Source of the DNA: Dysgonamonadaceae bacterium
GTDB lineage: Bacteria > Bacteroidota > Bacteroidia > Bacteroidales > Azobacteroidaceae
Direction: 5' to 3'
DNA length: 9,513 bases
Assembly: GCA_031276105.1 (NCBI GenBank)
Contig: JAISNS010000221.1
Coordinates: 1-9,513, forward strand
The notes under the pieces were generated by a model. It was not told where the DNA came from. It made no database searches and was given only the letters and a program-made list of their open reading frames with translations. Position numbers and translations under genes: made by a program. This document shows, piece after piece, positions 1-4,233 of this stretch. The stretch's first letter is position 1, and the number at the start of each line of letters is the position of its first letter.

Positions 1-116
1 AGGATAAATTAGAGTACCGCACGGACGGAACGGATGCGTGGGATACGCTCTATATCGGCATGACCAAGTTCCCGCAACTGTCAACAGCAACCTTTGTTAC
101 GAGTTCTTTTTATTGA
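1..116 (+). CDS. C-terminal end of a fibre-like or beta-rich protein (5' end outside window)
   Basis: An open frame with codons in phase from base 3 runs to a TGA at 114-116 and gives 37 residues, including LEYRTDGTDAWDTLYIG and ending in TSSFY. The pattern of a short charged strand, a DG turn, a W and a TLYIG-like strand resembles the repeated beta-hairpins at the ends of Bacteroidota phage fibre and adhesin proteins. That is a resemblance only, since too little of the gene is present to assign a family. It may be the end of a phage or tail-fibre gene lying to the left, which would put the AT-rich accessory block between two phage segments. That the frame is coding is supported by its composition and by the long non-coding gap that follows. 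Confidence 0.55.
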   Translation, partial: DKLEYRTDGTDAWDTLYIGMTKFPQLSTATFVTSSFY

Positions 117-137
117 TATGCGGCAGGGTAAGTAGGA

Positions 138-188
138 TGATAACCGGAAATTTTGATGTTTCTGAACATCTTAAATTTCCGGTTATCA
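138..188. repeat. Large perfect stem-loop after the first gene
   Basis: Bases 138-153 (TGATAACCGGAAATTT) pair perfectly with 173-188. Inside, 155-160 (GATGTT) pairs with 165-170 (AACATC) around a TCTG loop, giving a nearly continuous 51-base hairpin. It lies 22 bases after the stop of the first gene, so transcription termination or 3'-end protection is a natural guess. It lacks the T-tract of a standard intrinsic terminator directly after the stem. It could also be a recombination or repeat element. Confidence 0.6.
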
Positions 189-413
189 GTCGATTGAATT
201 TTTGAAAGCCGGAAAATCCGGAAAAAGTTTAACAAAATTTATGCTTTTGGCAGGGTAATGGATTAAATTAAAGGCTGTTATCACACTTTTTTTGAGATTT
301 TGCCTTTCGTGTCGGAAAAAAAGTTTTAATTCATTGATATGCAAACAACAAGGTAAGAAAGGCCGTTTTTTGCAGGGGGTATTATTTTGCCGGAAAAATG
401 AATGTAATTTACT
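189..413. other. AT-rich intergenic stretch with no supported gene
   Basis: About 225 bases between the large hairpin and the first promoter. I see no convincing coding region. A minus-strand frame at 186-422 exists but has low-complexity, K/F/N/C-rich content and no recognisable domain. The only structure noted is a 10-base direct repeat, GGCAGGGTAA, at 122-131 and 249-258, plus a short CCGG-containing inverted repeat near 210-225. Confidence 0.5.
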
Positions 414-445
414 ATTGCACAATCAAATAAATAGTTGTACCTTTA
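414..445 (+). promoter_or_regulatory. Candidate Bacteroidota promoter for the 124-aa gene
   Basis: ATTG at 414-417 and TACCTTTA at 438-445 are separated by 20 bases. They match the Bacteroidota -33 (TTTG) and -7 (TAnnTTTG) elements with one mismatch each. The leader to the ATG at 504 is about 50 bases and contains a small GGGG-ATACAA-CCCC hairpin at 461-474. The promoter overlaps a longer in-frame TTG start at 435, which is one reason to prefer the ATG at 504. Confidence 0.5.
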
Positions 446-503
446 TGCTGTATTAGAAAAGGGGATACAACCCCAATTAATTAACAATTTAATTTTTATA
501 ATT

Positions 504-878
504 ATGTCAAAAAACAGTAGCGCCGCTTTAGCGGCAGAAAAACAAGAAACAAAAATTGTTTCTCTCCATGCCGGCAAGCCGGAACAGGAAGAACAGGAAG
601 TGAAAAACCTCTCCATTGAGGAAGTGAAGAACAGGGCAATCACACTTGCGTTGCTCAATCGCAAGCACGATGATTTGACCGAAAAACGCAAACGCTTAGA
701 ACAGTTTGCTATTGTCCACGACCGTAATAACGCACAAATCAATGTTACCGATGCGAATGGCGAGGAATTTGTCAGCAACTCACCCAAATCAATCAGGAAA
801 TTGATTGAGTTTTGGAATGAGGAGTTCCGGGAAGCGATTGCAGAGAACGAAGAGCAAATGAAGAAAATGTTTGCTTGA
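504..878 (+). CDS. 124-aa charged, probably coiled-coil protein, function unknown
   Basis: The frame runs from ATG 504 to TGA 876-878. A longer reading from TTG 435 would place the promoter inside the gene and adds AT-rich, non-conserved-looking residues, so the ATG is chosen. Residues 1-35 are A/S/E/Q-rich and look disordered. Residues 37-70 form a likely long helix rich in L, K, R and E (KNRAITLALLNRKHDDLTEK). Residues 72-92 look like a short beta element with a DANGEEF turn. Residues 94-124 form a second acidic helix. No catalytic motif, signal peptide or membrane segment is seen. It is a single-gene unit with its own promoter and terminator. I have an impression of similar small proteins in Bacteroidota mobile elements but cannot name a family or role. 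Confidence 0.8.
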   Translation: MSKNSSAALAAEKQETKIVSLHAGKPEQEEQEVKNLSIEEVKNRAITLALLNRKHDDLTEKRKRLEQFAIVHDRNNAQINVTDANGEEFVSNSPKSIRKLIEFWNEEFREAIAENEEQMKKMFA

Positions 879-892
879 CAGAGAGTTAAAAA

Positions 893-941
893 GCCCTGCC
901 GGACAGCAATCCGGCAGGGCAAATTAAAAACAATTTTTTTT
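893..941 (+). terminator. Strong GC stem-loop terminator after the 124-aa gene
   Basis: An 11-bp perfect stem, GCCCTGCCGGA at 893-903 and its complement at 910-920, with a CAGCAA loop, lies 14 bases after the stop. On the + strand the long T-tract is delayed to 933-940. On the minus strand the stem is followed directly by TTTTT, so it may work in both directions. Confidence 0.7.
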
Positions 942-950
942 CAAATGATT

Positions 951-1064
951 ATGTACAACAAAAGTAGTGAAACAAAATCAAAAATGCAAGAAAAACGTGA
1001 AGAATTGAAAGCGTTAAGCAATTCGTTCCTATCTCCCAGCAAATCATCCTTTGTTTTTAGATAA
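951..1064 (+). CDS. Possible 37-aa small ORF, doubtful
   Basis: A short frame from ATG 951 to TAA 1062-1064 encodes a K/E/S-rich peptide (internal residues MQEKREELKALSNSF) ending in SSFVFR. It sits between the terminator of the 124-aa gene and the hicA promoter, with no clear promoter or ribosome site. The amphipathic, charged helix-like middle is not typical of random AT-rich sequence, so it is listed, but it could be chance or a gene remnant. No family is recognised. Confidence 0.25.
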   Translation: MYNKSSETKSKMQEKREELKALSNSFLSPSKSSFVFR

Positions 1065-1106
1065 ATGTTAAATCTTTCGTTTCAGGCAAAAATAATTACA
1101 AAAAAA

Positions 1107-1137
1107 TTTGATAGAGTAGCAAAAAACGCTACCTTTG
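1107..1137 (+). promoter_or_regulatory. Consensus Bacteroidota promoter for hicA-hicB
   Basis: TTTG at 1107-1110, a 19-base spacer and TACCTTTG at 1130-1137 match the Bacteroidota TTTG-N19-TAnnTTTG promoter exactly. The predicted transcript starts about 20 bases upstream of the hicA ATG at 1164, which fits a toxin-antitoxin operon with a short leader. Confidence 0.8.
1116..1132. promoter_or_regulatory. Inverted repeat inside the hicA promoter, candidate operator
   Basis: GTAGC at 1116-1120 and GCTAC at 1128-1132 form an inverted repeat across the spacer and the first bases of the -7 element. HicB-type antitoxins with a DNA-binding C-terminus repress their own promoter, so this is a plausible HicB operator. 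The arms are only 5 bases, so it may be chance. Confidence 0.35.
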
Positions 1138-1163
1138 CGACGTTGATAAAAAATAATTGAGAT

Positions 1164-1383
1164 ATGAAACGAACATTCAAAGTAAAAGAAATTATTGCAA
1201 TACTCATTTCGCAGGGATGGTATTTAGACAGACAAAACGGCACAAGCCATCGACAATTTAAACATCAAAAAATTAAGAAAAACCGTTACCGTGGACGGTA
1301 AACTTTCAGAAGATGTGAGTATAAGCAACCTAAAAAGCATGGAGAGACAATCAGGTTTAAAATTCAGAGACTTTGTGGATTAA
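1164..1383 (+). pseudogene. hicA: HicA-family mRNA interferase toxin, frameshifted
   Basis: HicA toxins are small double-stranded-RNA-binding-fold RNases of about 60-80 residues that cut mRNA, with a histidine in a G-S/T-x-H motif needed for activity. Frame 0 from ATG 1164 gives MKRTFKVKEIIAILISQGWY, then NGTSHRQFKH with the candidate catalytic His at residue 29. It then stops at TAA 1299-1301 after 45 residues. The next frame continues the family pattern without a gap: KTVTVDGKLSEDVSISNLK and on to FRDFVD, ending at TAA 1381-1383. Removing one A from the five-A run at 1278-1282 joins the two parts into a 72-aa protein of normal HicA length. Explanations are a true inactivating insertion, a sequencing error, or slippage on the A-run that restores some product. 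The intact partner hicB lies 35 bases downstream. Confidence 0.85.
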
Positions 1384-1394
1384 TCCACAAAGTC
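1369..1394. promoter_or_regulatory. Perfect 26-bp palindrome over the hicA stop codon
   Basis: The 13-base half GACTTTGTGGATT at 1369-1381 is followed directly by its exact reverse complement at 1382-1394. It covers the last codons and stop of the restored hicA frame and ends 24 bases before hicB. As DNA it could be a binding site for a dimeric regulator such as HicB. As RNA it would form a hairpin between the cistrons that could set the HicA:HicB ratio. There is no T-tract, so ordinary termination is less likely. Confidence 0.6.
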
Positions 1395-1418
1395 CTTAAT
1401 AAAATAAAAATAAAAAAT

Positions 1419-1829
1419 ATGAAAAAGTTAAAAGTAGTTGTATGTAAGGCAAATAAAGGCGTATCGGCACATCTTCCCGAATTGGATGGGTACGTAATTG
1501 CACGTGATACGGTAGAAAAATTAAAGAAAGACTTGAAGGAAGGCGTTCAATTTCATATTGAAGGCTTGTATGAAGAAGAAAAACAGGAATGGATGAATAG
1601 CGATTATATCTTTGAATACAAATTCAAAGATATTCCCACCCTGGTAGAAGCATATAATGGATTTATCAATCAAAGTAGCCTTGCCCGTATTGTCGGGATA
1701 AACGAGGGGCAAATGAGGCAATATGCTTCCGGCGTAAAGCACCCTACAAAAAAAACGCTCAAACGTATTGAAGACGGTGTAAAACAATATGCAGGAGAAC
1801 TTCAATCGGTAGCCTTTGATTATGCATAG
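1419..1829 (+). CDS. hicB: HicB-family antitoxin with C-terminal helix-turn-helix
   Basis: 136 aa. HicB binds and neutralises HicA and usually represses the operon. Residues 1-60 match the HicB partial RNase-H-like fold: a first strand (KLKVVVCKANKG), VSAHLPELDGYVIARDT with the typical A-x-x-x-E-L-x-G pattern, then a helix TVEKLKKDLKEGV. Residues 84-122 look like an XRE/Cro-type helix-turn-helix: QSSLARIVGINEGQMRQYASG, followed by PTKKTLKRIEDG. This is the larger antitoxin class that carries its own DNA-binding domain. The ATG at 1419 follows an A/T-rich leader typical of Bacteroidota. The frame is intact although hicA is broken, so it could be a solitary regulator or a neutraliser of related HicA toxins elsewhere. 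The gene order hicA then hicB is the common one. Confidence 0.85.
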   Translation: MKKLKVVVCKANKGVSAHLPELDGYVIARDTVEKLKKDLKEGVQFHIEGLYEEEKQEWMNSDYIFEYKFKDIPTLVEAYNGFINQSSLARIVGINEGQMRQYASGVKHPTKKTLKRIEDGVKQYAGELQSVAFDYA

Positions 1830-1875
1830 TTCGGCAATTATTTTTTATCAACACAAAAAAAATGCCGGATTTCTC

Positions 1876-1910
1876 GCCCGCTTCGTAAAAAAGCGGGCCT
1901 TTTTATTTTT
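1876..1910 (+). terminator. Intrinsic terminator of hicA-hicB
   Basis: GCCCGCTT at 1876-1883 pairs with AAGCGGGC at 1891-1898 around a 7-base loop. C, T5, A and T6 follow. It is a classical rho-independent terminator, 46 bases after the hicB stop. Confidence 0.9.
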
Positions 1911-1948
1911 TAGCGGGAATATATTTGAAATACAAAATATTTCCGCTA
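1911..1948. repeat. Inverted repeat overlapping the next promoter
   Basis: TAGCGGGAATAT at 1911-1922 pairs with ATATTTCCGCTA at 1937-1948 (12 bp with one G-T wobble) around a 14-base loop. It starts directly at the end of the hicB terminator T-tract. Its loop carries the -33 element, and the right arm overlaps the first two bases of the -7 element of the DUF5618 promoter. It could be an operator, or a second terminator arm for readthrough. Confidence 0.5.
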
Positions 1949-1954
1949 AATTTG
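1924..1954 (+). promoter_or_regulatory. Consensus Bacteroidota promoter for the DUF5618 gene
   Basis: TTTG at 1924-1927, a 19-base spacer and TAAATTTG at 1947-1954 match the TTTG-N19-TAnnTTTG consensus exactly. The ATG of the next gene is at 2000, giving a leader of roughly 40 bases. Confidence 0.75.
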
Positions 1955-1999
1955 CTTCGCAAAAAAAATAAAAATAGCATGATTAAAAATTAAACGAAA

Positions 2000-2401
2000 A
2001 TGTCTGAATTAAAACATCCTATACGTGAAGCCGAACGGTATTTGCAAAACGCAAGGCAAATTCTGTCAGAAAAAGCCGAAAAAGAAGGAGATTACTATAA
2101 CGATAAAAAATATGTTAAAATGGCCGGACATACGGCTTGGTGTGGAGTCCTTTTGGCGCTTGACGCTGCCTTAGGCATAAAAACCGGACTGAAACGCAGG
2201 CAACGCCCCGAATTTAAAGACTACCAGGAGGCGATAAGCAAAATTGACAATAAGATGAATCGTCCATTACTCAATTCATACGAAACTCTCCACAAGGTGC
2301 TTGGATACGATGGTAATTTAAACTATAATATTGTTCAATCAGGCTTGAAAGAGGCACAATATATGATTGACTGGGCAAATAAGCATTATCAAAACAAATA
2401 A
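2000..2401 (+). CDS. DUF5618-family protein
   Basis: 133 aa, matching from memory the short helical Bacteroidota family DUF5618. Key features are an N-terminal PIREAERYLQNARQILSEKA helix (residues 7-26), the conserved-looking DYYNDKKYVKMAGHTAWCGV block (31-50), a LALDAALG helix (52-59), the SKIDNKMN segment (80-87), and GYDGNLNYNIVQSGLKEA then YMIDWAN near the C-terminus (102-127). The all-helical layout with paired long helices suggests a HEPN-like four-helix bundle, but no RxxxxH RNase motif is clear, so this is inference. Function is not established. It has its own promoter and terminator and lies beside a toxin-antitoxin pair, so a role in stress or defence cargo is possible but unproven. 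There is no signal peptide or membrane segment. Confidence 0.8.
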   Translation: MSELKHPIREAERYLQNARQILSEKAEKEGDYYNDKKYVKMAGHTAWCGVLLALDAALGIKTGLKRRQRPEFKDYQEAISKIDNKMNRPLLNSYETLHKVLGYDGNLNYNIVQSGLKEAQYMIDWANKHYQNK

Positions 2402-2402
2402 G

Positions 2403-2440
2403 AAAAGCAGAAAAAATTATTTTTTTTCCGCTTTTTTTTT
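2403..2440 (+). terminator. Intrinsic terminator after the DUF5618 gene
   Basis: AAAAGC-A-GAAAAAA from 2403 pairs with TTTTTTC-C-GCTTTT further on, with one A-C mismatch, and ends in a run of nine T at 2432-2440. The stem is A-T rich, so strength is uncertain, but the placement directly after the stop is right. Confidence 0.65.
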
Positions 2441-2482
2441 GTTATTCCAAAAATATACATTACTGAGGAAGAAAGAGAAGAA

Positions 2483-2605
2483 ATGAAAGCCATGCTTTTC
2501 AAAGCCGTCGCAAGCAAAAGCGACCGGCGAGTTTCTTATACCGCTTACAATGACGATATGCTGATCTCATTCACTGTCGTCGATAAGGAAGGAGGCGCGT
2601 TATGA
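2483..2605 (+). CDS. 40-aa small protein, possibly 5'-truncated, overlapping the next gene
   Basis: From ATG 2483 the frame encodes MKAMLFKAVASKSDRRVSYT, then AYNDDMLISF and TVVDKEGGAL, ending at TGA 2603-2605. That stop overlaps the next start in an ATGA junction, a sign of translational coupling. The frame stays open upstream back to the DUF5618 stop, and the residues just before the ATG (IPKIYITEEEREE) look like real protein. The true start may therefore be a non-standard codon near 2444, or the gene may have lost its 5' end at the module boundary. Base composition changes here from AT-rich to GC-richer. No family is recognised. Confidence 0.55.
   Translation: MKAMLFKAVASKSDRRVSYTAYNDDMLISFTVVDKEGGAL
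2589..2595 (+). promoter_or_regulatory. Strong Shine-Dalgarno site for the 84-aa gene
   Basis: AAGGAGG lies 6 bases before the ATG at 2602, inside the end of the 40-aa gene. Most genes in this window have no such site, so it stands out and supports the ATG 2602 start. Confidence 0.6.
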
Positions 2606-2856
2606 GCGTCACCACCGATTGGAAAGTCATCATCCTGCAGCGTTACGCCGGCGAGTTCCCGCCTCACGCCGGTTCCGCCGTGAAACTGCTGAAAAGCTCC
2701 GAAGACATTGCCTTCGACCTTTCCGTAATGGGCGAGTTCCATCTCGATGAAATCTCGGCTTTTATGGCCGTCAACGGTTACGCCATCGAGTTTGACGACG
2801 GACGGCCCGTCTGGGCACTTCAAAACAGGCCCCCGAAAAACGAACTGCCCGAATAG
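2602..2856 (+). CDS. 84-aa protein of unknown function
   Basis: The gene starts in an ATGA overlap with the 40-aa gene, behind a strong Shine-Dalgarno site, and ends at TAG 2854-2856, six bases before a strong terminator. Residues include MSVTTDWKVIILQRYAGEFP, then a helix HAGSAVKLLKSSEDIAFDLS, GEFHLDEISAFMAVNGY, and a final strand AIEFDDGRPVWALQNR. The mix of strands and helices suggests a small globular alpha/beta protein. There are no membrane or signal segments. It forms a two-gene unit with its upstream neighbour at the left edge of the phage-like region. I do not recognise the family, and a role in structure or regulation cannot be separated from sequence alone. Confidence 0.8.
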   Translation: MSVTTDWKVIILQRYAGEFPPHAGSAVKLLKSSEDIAFDLSVMGEFHLDEISAFMAVNGYAIEFDDGRPVWALQNRPPKNELPE

Positions 2857-2861
2857 TTCCG

Positions 2862-2894
2862 CAGCCCGCCCCCACCGGCGGGCTGTCTTTTTTT
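2862..2894 (+). terminator. Strong intrinsic terminator before the morphogenesis genes
   Basis: CAGCCCGCC at 2862-2870 pairs perfectly with GGCGGGCTG at 2877-2885 around CCCACC. TC and seven T follow to 2894. It separates the two small genes from the tail/portal run, which therefore probably has its own promoter or relies on regulated readthrough. Confidence 0.9.
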
Positions 2895-2919
2895 ATTCCT
2901 GCCGTTCCCGCCATATTTG
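2889..2919 (+). promoter_or_regulatory. Weak promoter candidate for the tail/portal operon
   Basis: CATATTTG at 2912-2919 differs from the -7 consensus TAnnTTTG by one base and is followed by CA. A TTTT at the correct 19-base spacing (2889-2892) is only a partial -33 and lies in the terminator T-tract. The resulting leader to ATG 2935 would be about 10 bases. Listed because some promoter is expected after the strong terminator. Confidence 0.25.
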
Positions 2920-2934
2920 CATAAAAAAACAGCT

Positions 2935-3942
2935 ATGGTTATTCTTCAGCAGCCGGAAAGTTTTTGTTTCTCCTCCGCATTGAAAGACGTCATCATTCAG
3001 TCGGACGGAAATATCAACGTTTCTTTCTCCATTCAGGGGCAGCAACCGTTCCTGTTAGAGACTTATTCGCCCGACAGCGAAGGACGTATCTATATCCGCG
3101 AACTGGGGAAACTGTTCATCCCCTATATCTCAAAAATAAGCCTGCGCGAAACGTTTGTTATCGGCATTACCGGTAGCGGAACCGGAAGCATTACGACAAC
3201 CGTCCTCTACGGCCTGACAGCGATAAGCGAAACGGCTGCCAACTTCCTTTCCGGCTCGTTTTTGACGCTTCTGAACGGCGAAAAAATCACTTTCCCGCAG
3301 CAAAAAGAATACCTCTCGCTGGTGGTTTCGGAAGCGACGACGGCAACCGTCCGGGCGAGCCGGCAATCGGGCGAAACGGAAAGCAAAACAATCACGATAA
3401 ACGATTTGAATCAAACGGTTACGATTGATGTTTCCCCAGCCGTTTTCGACAATCCCGAAACGATTGCTTATTATACCGTCTCAGCCGGTGTACGGGCCTT
3501 TACCTACTACCTGCGTCGCCCATCGGCGCCGGCCCCGCACTTTCTTTTCCTCAATTCGTTCGGCGTGAAAGAAACGTTTATCCCCTACGGGCTGTCGCTT
3601 CGCGAAAACAAATACGAAAATCAATTCGGATTCTTCAATGGTTTATACCGCAAATATGCCGTTGATCTGGTGAAGGAATACAAAGTCAACACCGGTATCC
3701 TGCGCGAAGAAACGGCAGACTGGATTGAAGAATTGTTCGCCACCCGCGACGTTTTCCTGCTGACTTCGGCAGAAGAAAAACAGGAAATCACCATCATGGA
3801 AGCGACGGTAAAGCGGAGTTCCGCACGCGACGCTCTGCCGGCATACGAATTTAAATACCGCTTATCAGACAGTAATCAAATGGAGTACAACACGATAGAA
3901 AATCGCATTTTCGACGATACATACGATTATACATTCAACTGA
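2935..3942 (+). CDS. Putative phage tail or baseplate-associated protein, 335 aa
   Basis: ATG 2935 is preferred to an in-frame TTG at 2917, which lies in the possible -7 element. Residues 1-90 are strand-rich (FCFSSALKDVIIQSDGNINV, then a PFLLETYSPDSEGRIYIREL segment). Residues 105-165 have alternating T/S/V strands, TATVRASRQSGETES then TITINDLNQTVTID, like a beta-sandwich. Residues 201-245 contain PHFLFLNSFGVKETF and GFFNGLYRKYAVDL. The FLNSFG-type motif recalls the L-N-R/S-F/Y-G strand seen in Bacteroidota phage and adhesin-like proteins, as I remember them. The C-terminal part has a WIEELFATRDVFLL helix-strand and acidic ends. It is one base from the next gene and on the portal operon, which argues for a particle component. 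The exact role is inferred, not shown; a host-surface or carbohydrate-binding role is an alternative. Confidence 0.6.
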   Translation: MVILQQPESFCFSSALKDVIIQSDGNINVSFSIQGQQPFLLETYSPDSEGRIYIRELGKLFIPYISKISLRETFVIGITGSGTGSITTTVLYGLTAISETAANFLSGSFLTLLNGEKITFPQQKEYLSLVVSEATTATVRASRQSGETESKTITINDLNQTVTIDVSPAVFDNPETIAYYTVSAGVRAFTYYLRRPSAPAPHFLFLNSFGVKETFIPYGLSLRENKYENQFGFFNGLYRKYAVDLVKEYKVNTGILREETADWIEELFATRDVFLLTSAEEKQEITIMEATVKRSSARDALPAYEFKYRLSDSNQMEYNTIENRIFDDTYDYTFN

Positions 3943-3943
3943 C

Positions 3944-4177
3944 ATGGCAAACCTGATACATATCAATACCATGCGGCTAATGCTTAATTCCGGCGAAGCC
4001 GTTTCCCTGAAATTCTGGAAAGATGACGGAAGCATCGTTTCGGCCGATAATGTCATTTGCACAACAAGTCATTACAAAAGCAATACATTCAACTTGAAAT
4101 TCCTGACAAGCAAGGTATTCCGCACGGTAAGAGCAATCACGATTTTTGAAATCAACGACATGGAAGTGTTTATTTGA
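3944..4177 (+). CDS. 77-aa small phage protein, function unknown
   Basis: The ATG lies one base after the TGA of the 335-aa gene, so the two are probably translated together. The sequence starts MANLIHINTMRLMLNSGEAV, continues SLKFWKDDGSIVSADNVICT and ends VRAITIFEINDMEVFI. It reads as a compact beta-rich domain: a helix that places residues on one face, then about five strands (LKFWK, NVICTTS, FNLKFL, VRAITIFEI, EVFI). I recall similar 70-80-aa proteins immediately before portal genes in Bacteroides phage clusters, but no named family or function. Its stop codon overlaps the start of the next intergenic repeat. Confidence 0.75.
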   Translation: MANLIHINTMRLMLNSGEAVSLKFWKDDGSIVSADNVICTTSHYKSNTFNLKFLTSKVFRTVRAITIFEINDMEVFI

Positions 4178-4217
4178 GTAAACGAGTAAACAAGTAGGGG
4201 CGAAAAATTTTTCGCCC
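4176..4217. repeat. Octamer repeat plus perfect 20-bp palindrome before the portal gene
   Basis: GAGTAAAC occurs twice in tandem (4176-4191), followed by AAGTAGG, and its first bases lie in the stop codon of the 77-aa gene. Next, GGGCGAAAAA at 4198-4207 is followed directly by its reverse complement at 4208-4217. A very similar GGGGCGAAAAATTTTTCGCCC hairpin is, as I recall, a dispersed intergenic sequence in Bacteroidota genomes; a genome search would settle this. It fills most of the 56-base gap before the portal. Confidence 0.7.
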
Positions 4218-4233
4218 GCAATAATAAACAAAT

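Noticed and set aside
186..422. A 78-codon minus-strand frame in the left intergenic region
   Set aside because: Low-complexity composition, no promoter, and its end lies in the arm of the large hairpin. Not enough support for a gene.
443..922. A minus-strand frame of 159 codons covering the 124-aa gene
   Set aside because: It runs through the terminator stem and the promoter of the + strand gene and is rich in S, C and F, as antisense of a K/E-rich gene would be.
1369..1394. The 26-bp palindrome as an ordinary transcription terminator
   Set aside because: No T-tract follows, and it lies between two genes of one operon, so termination there would separate antitoxin from toxin.
2747..2983. 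A 78-codon + strand frame overlapping the 84-aa gene and the start of the 335-aa gene
   Set aside because: It crosses the strong terminator at 2862-2894 and is in a different frame from two better-supported genes.
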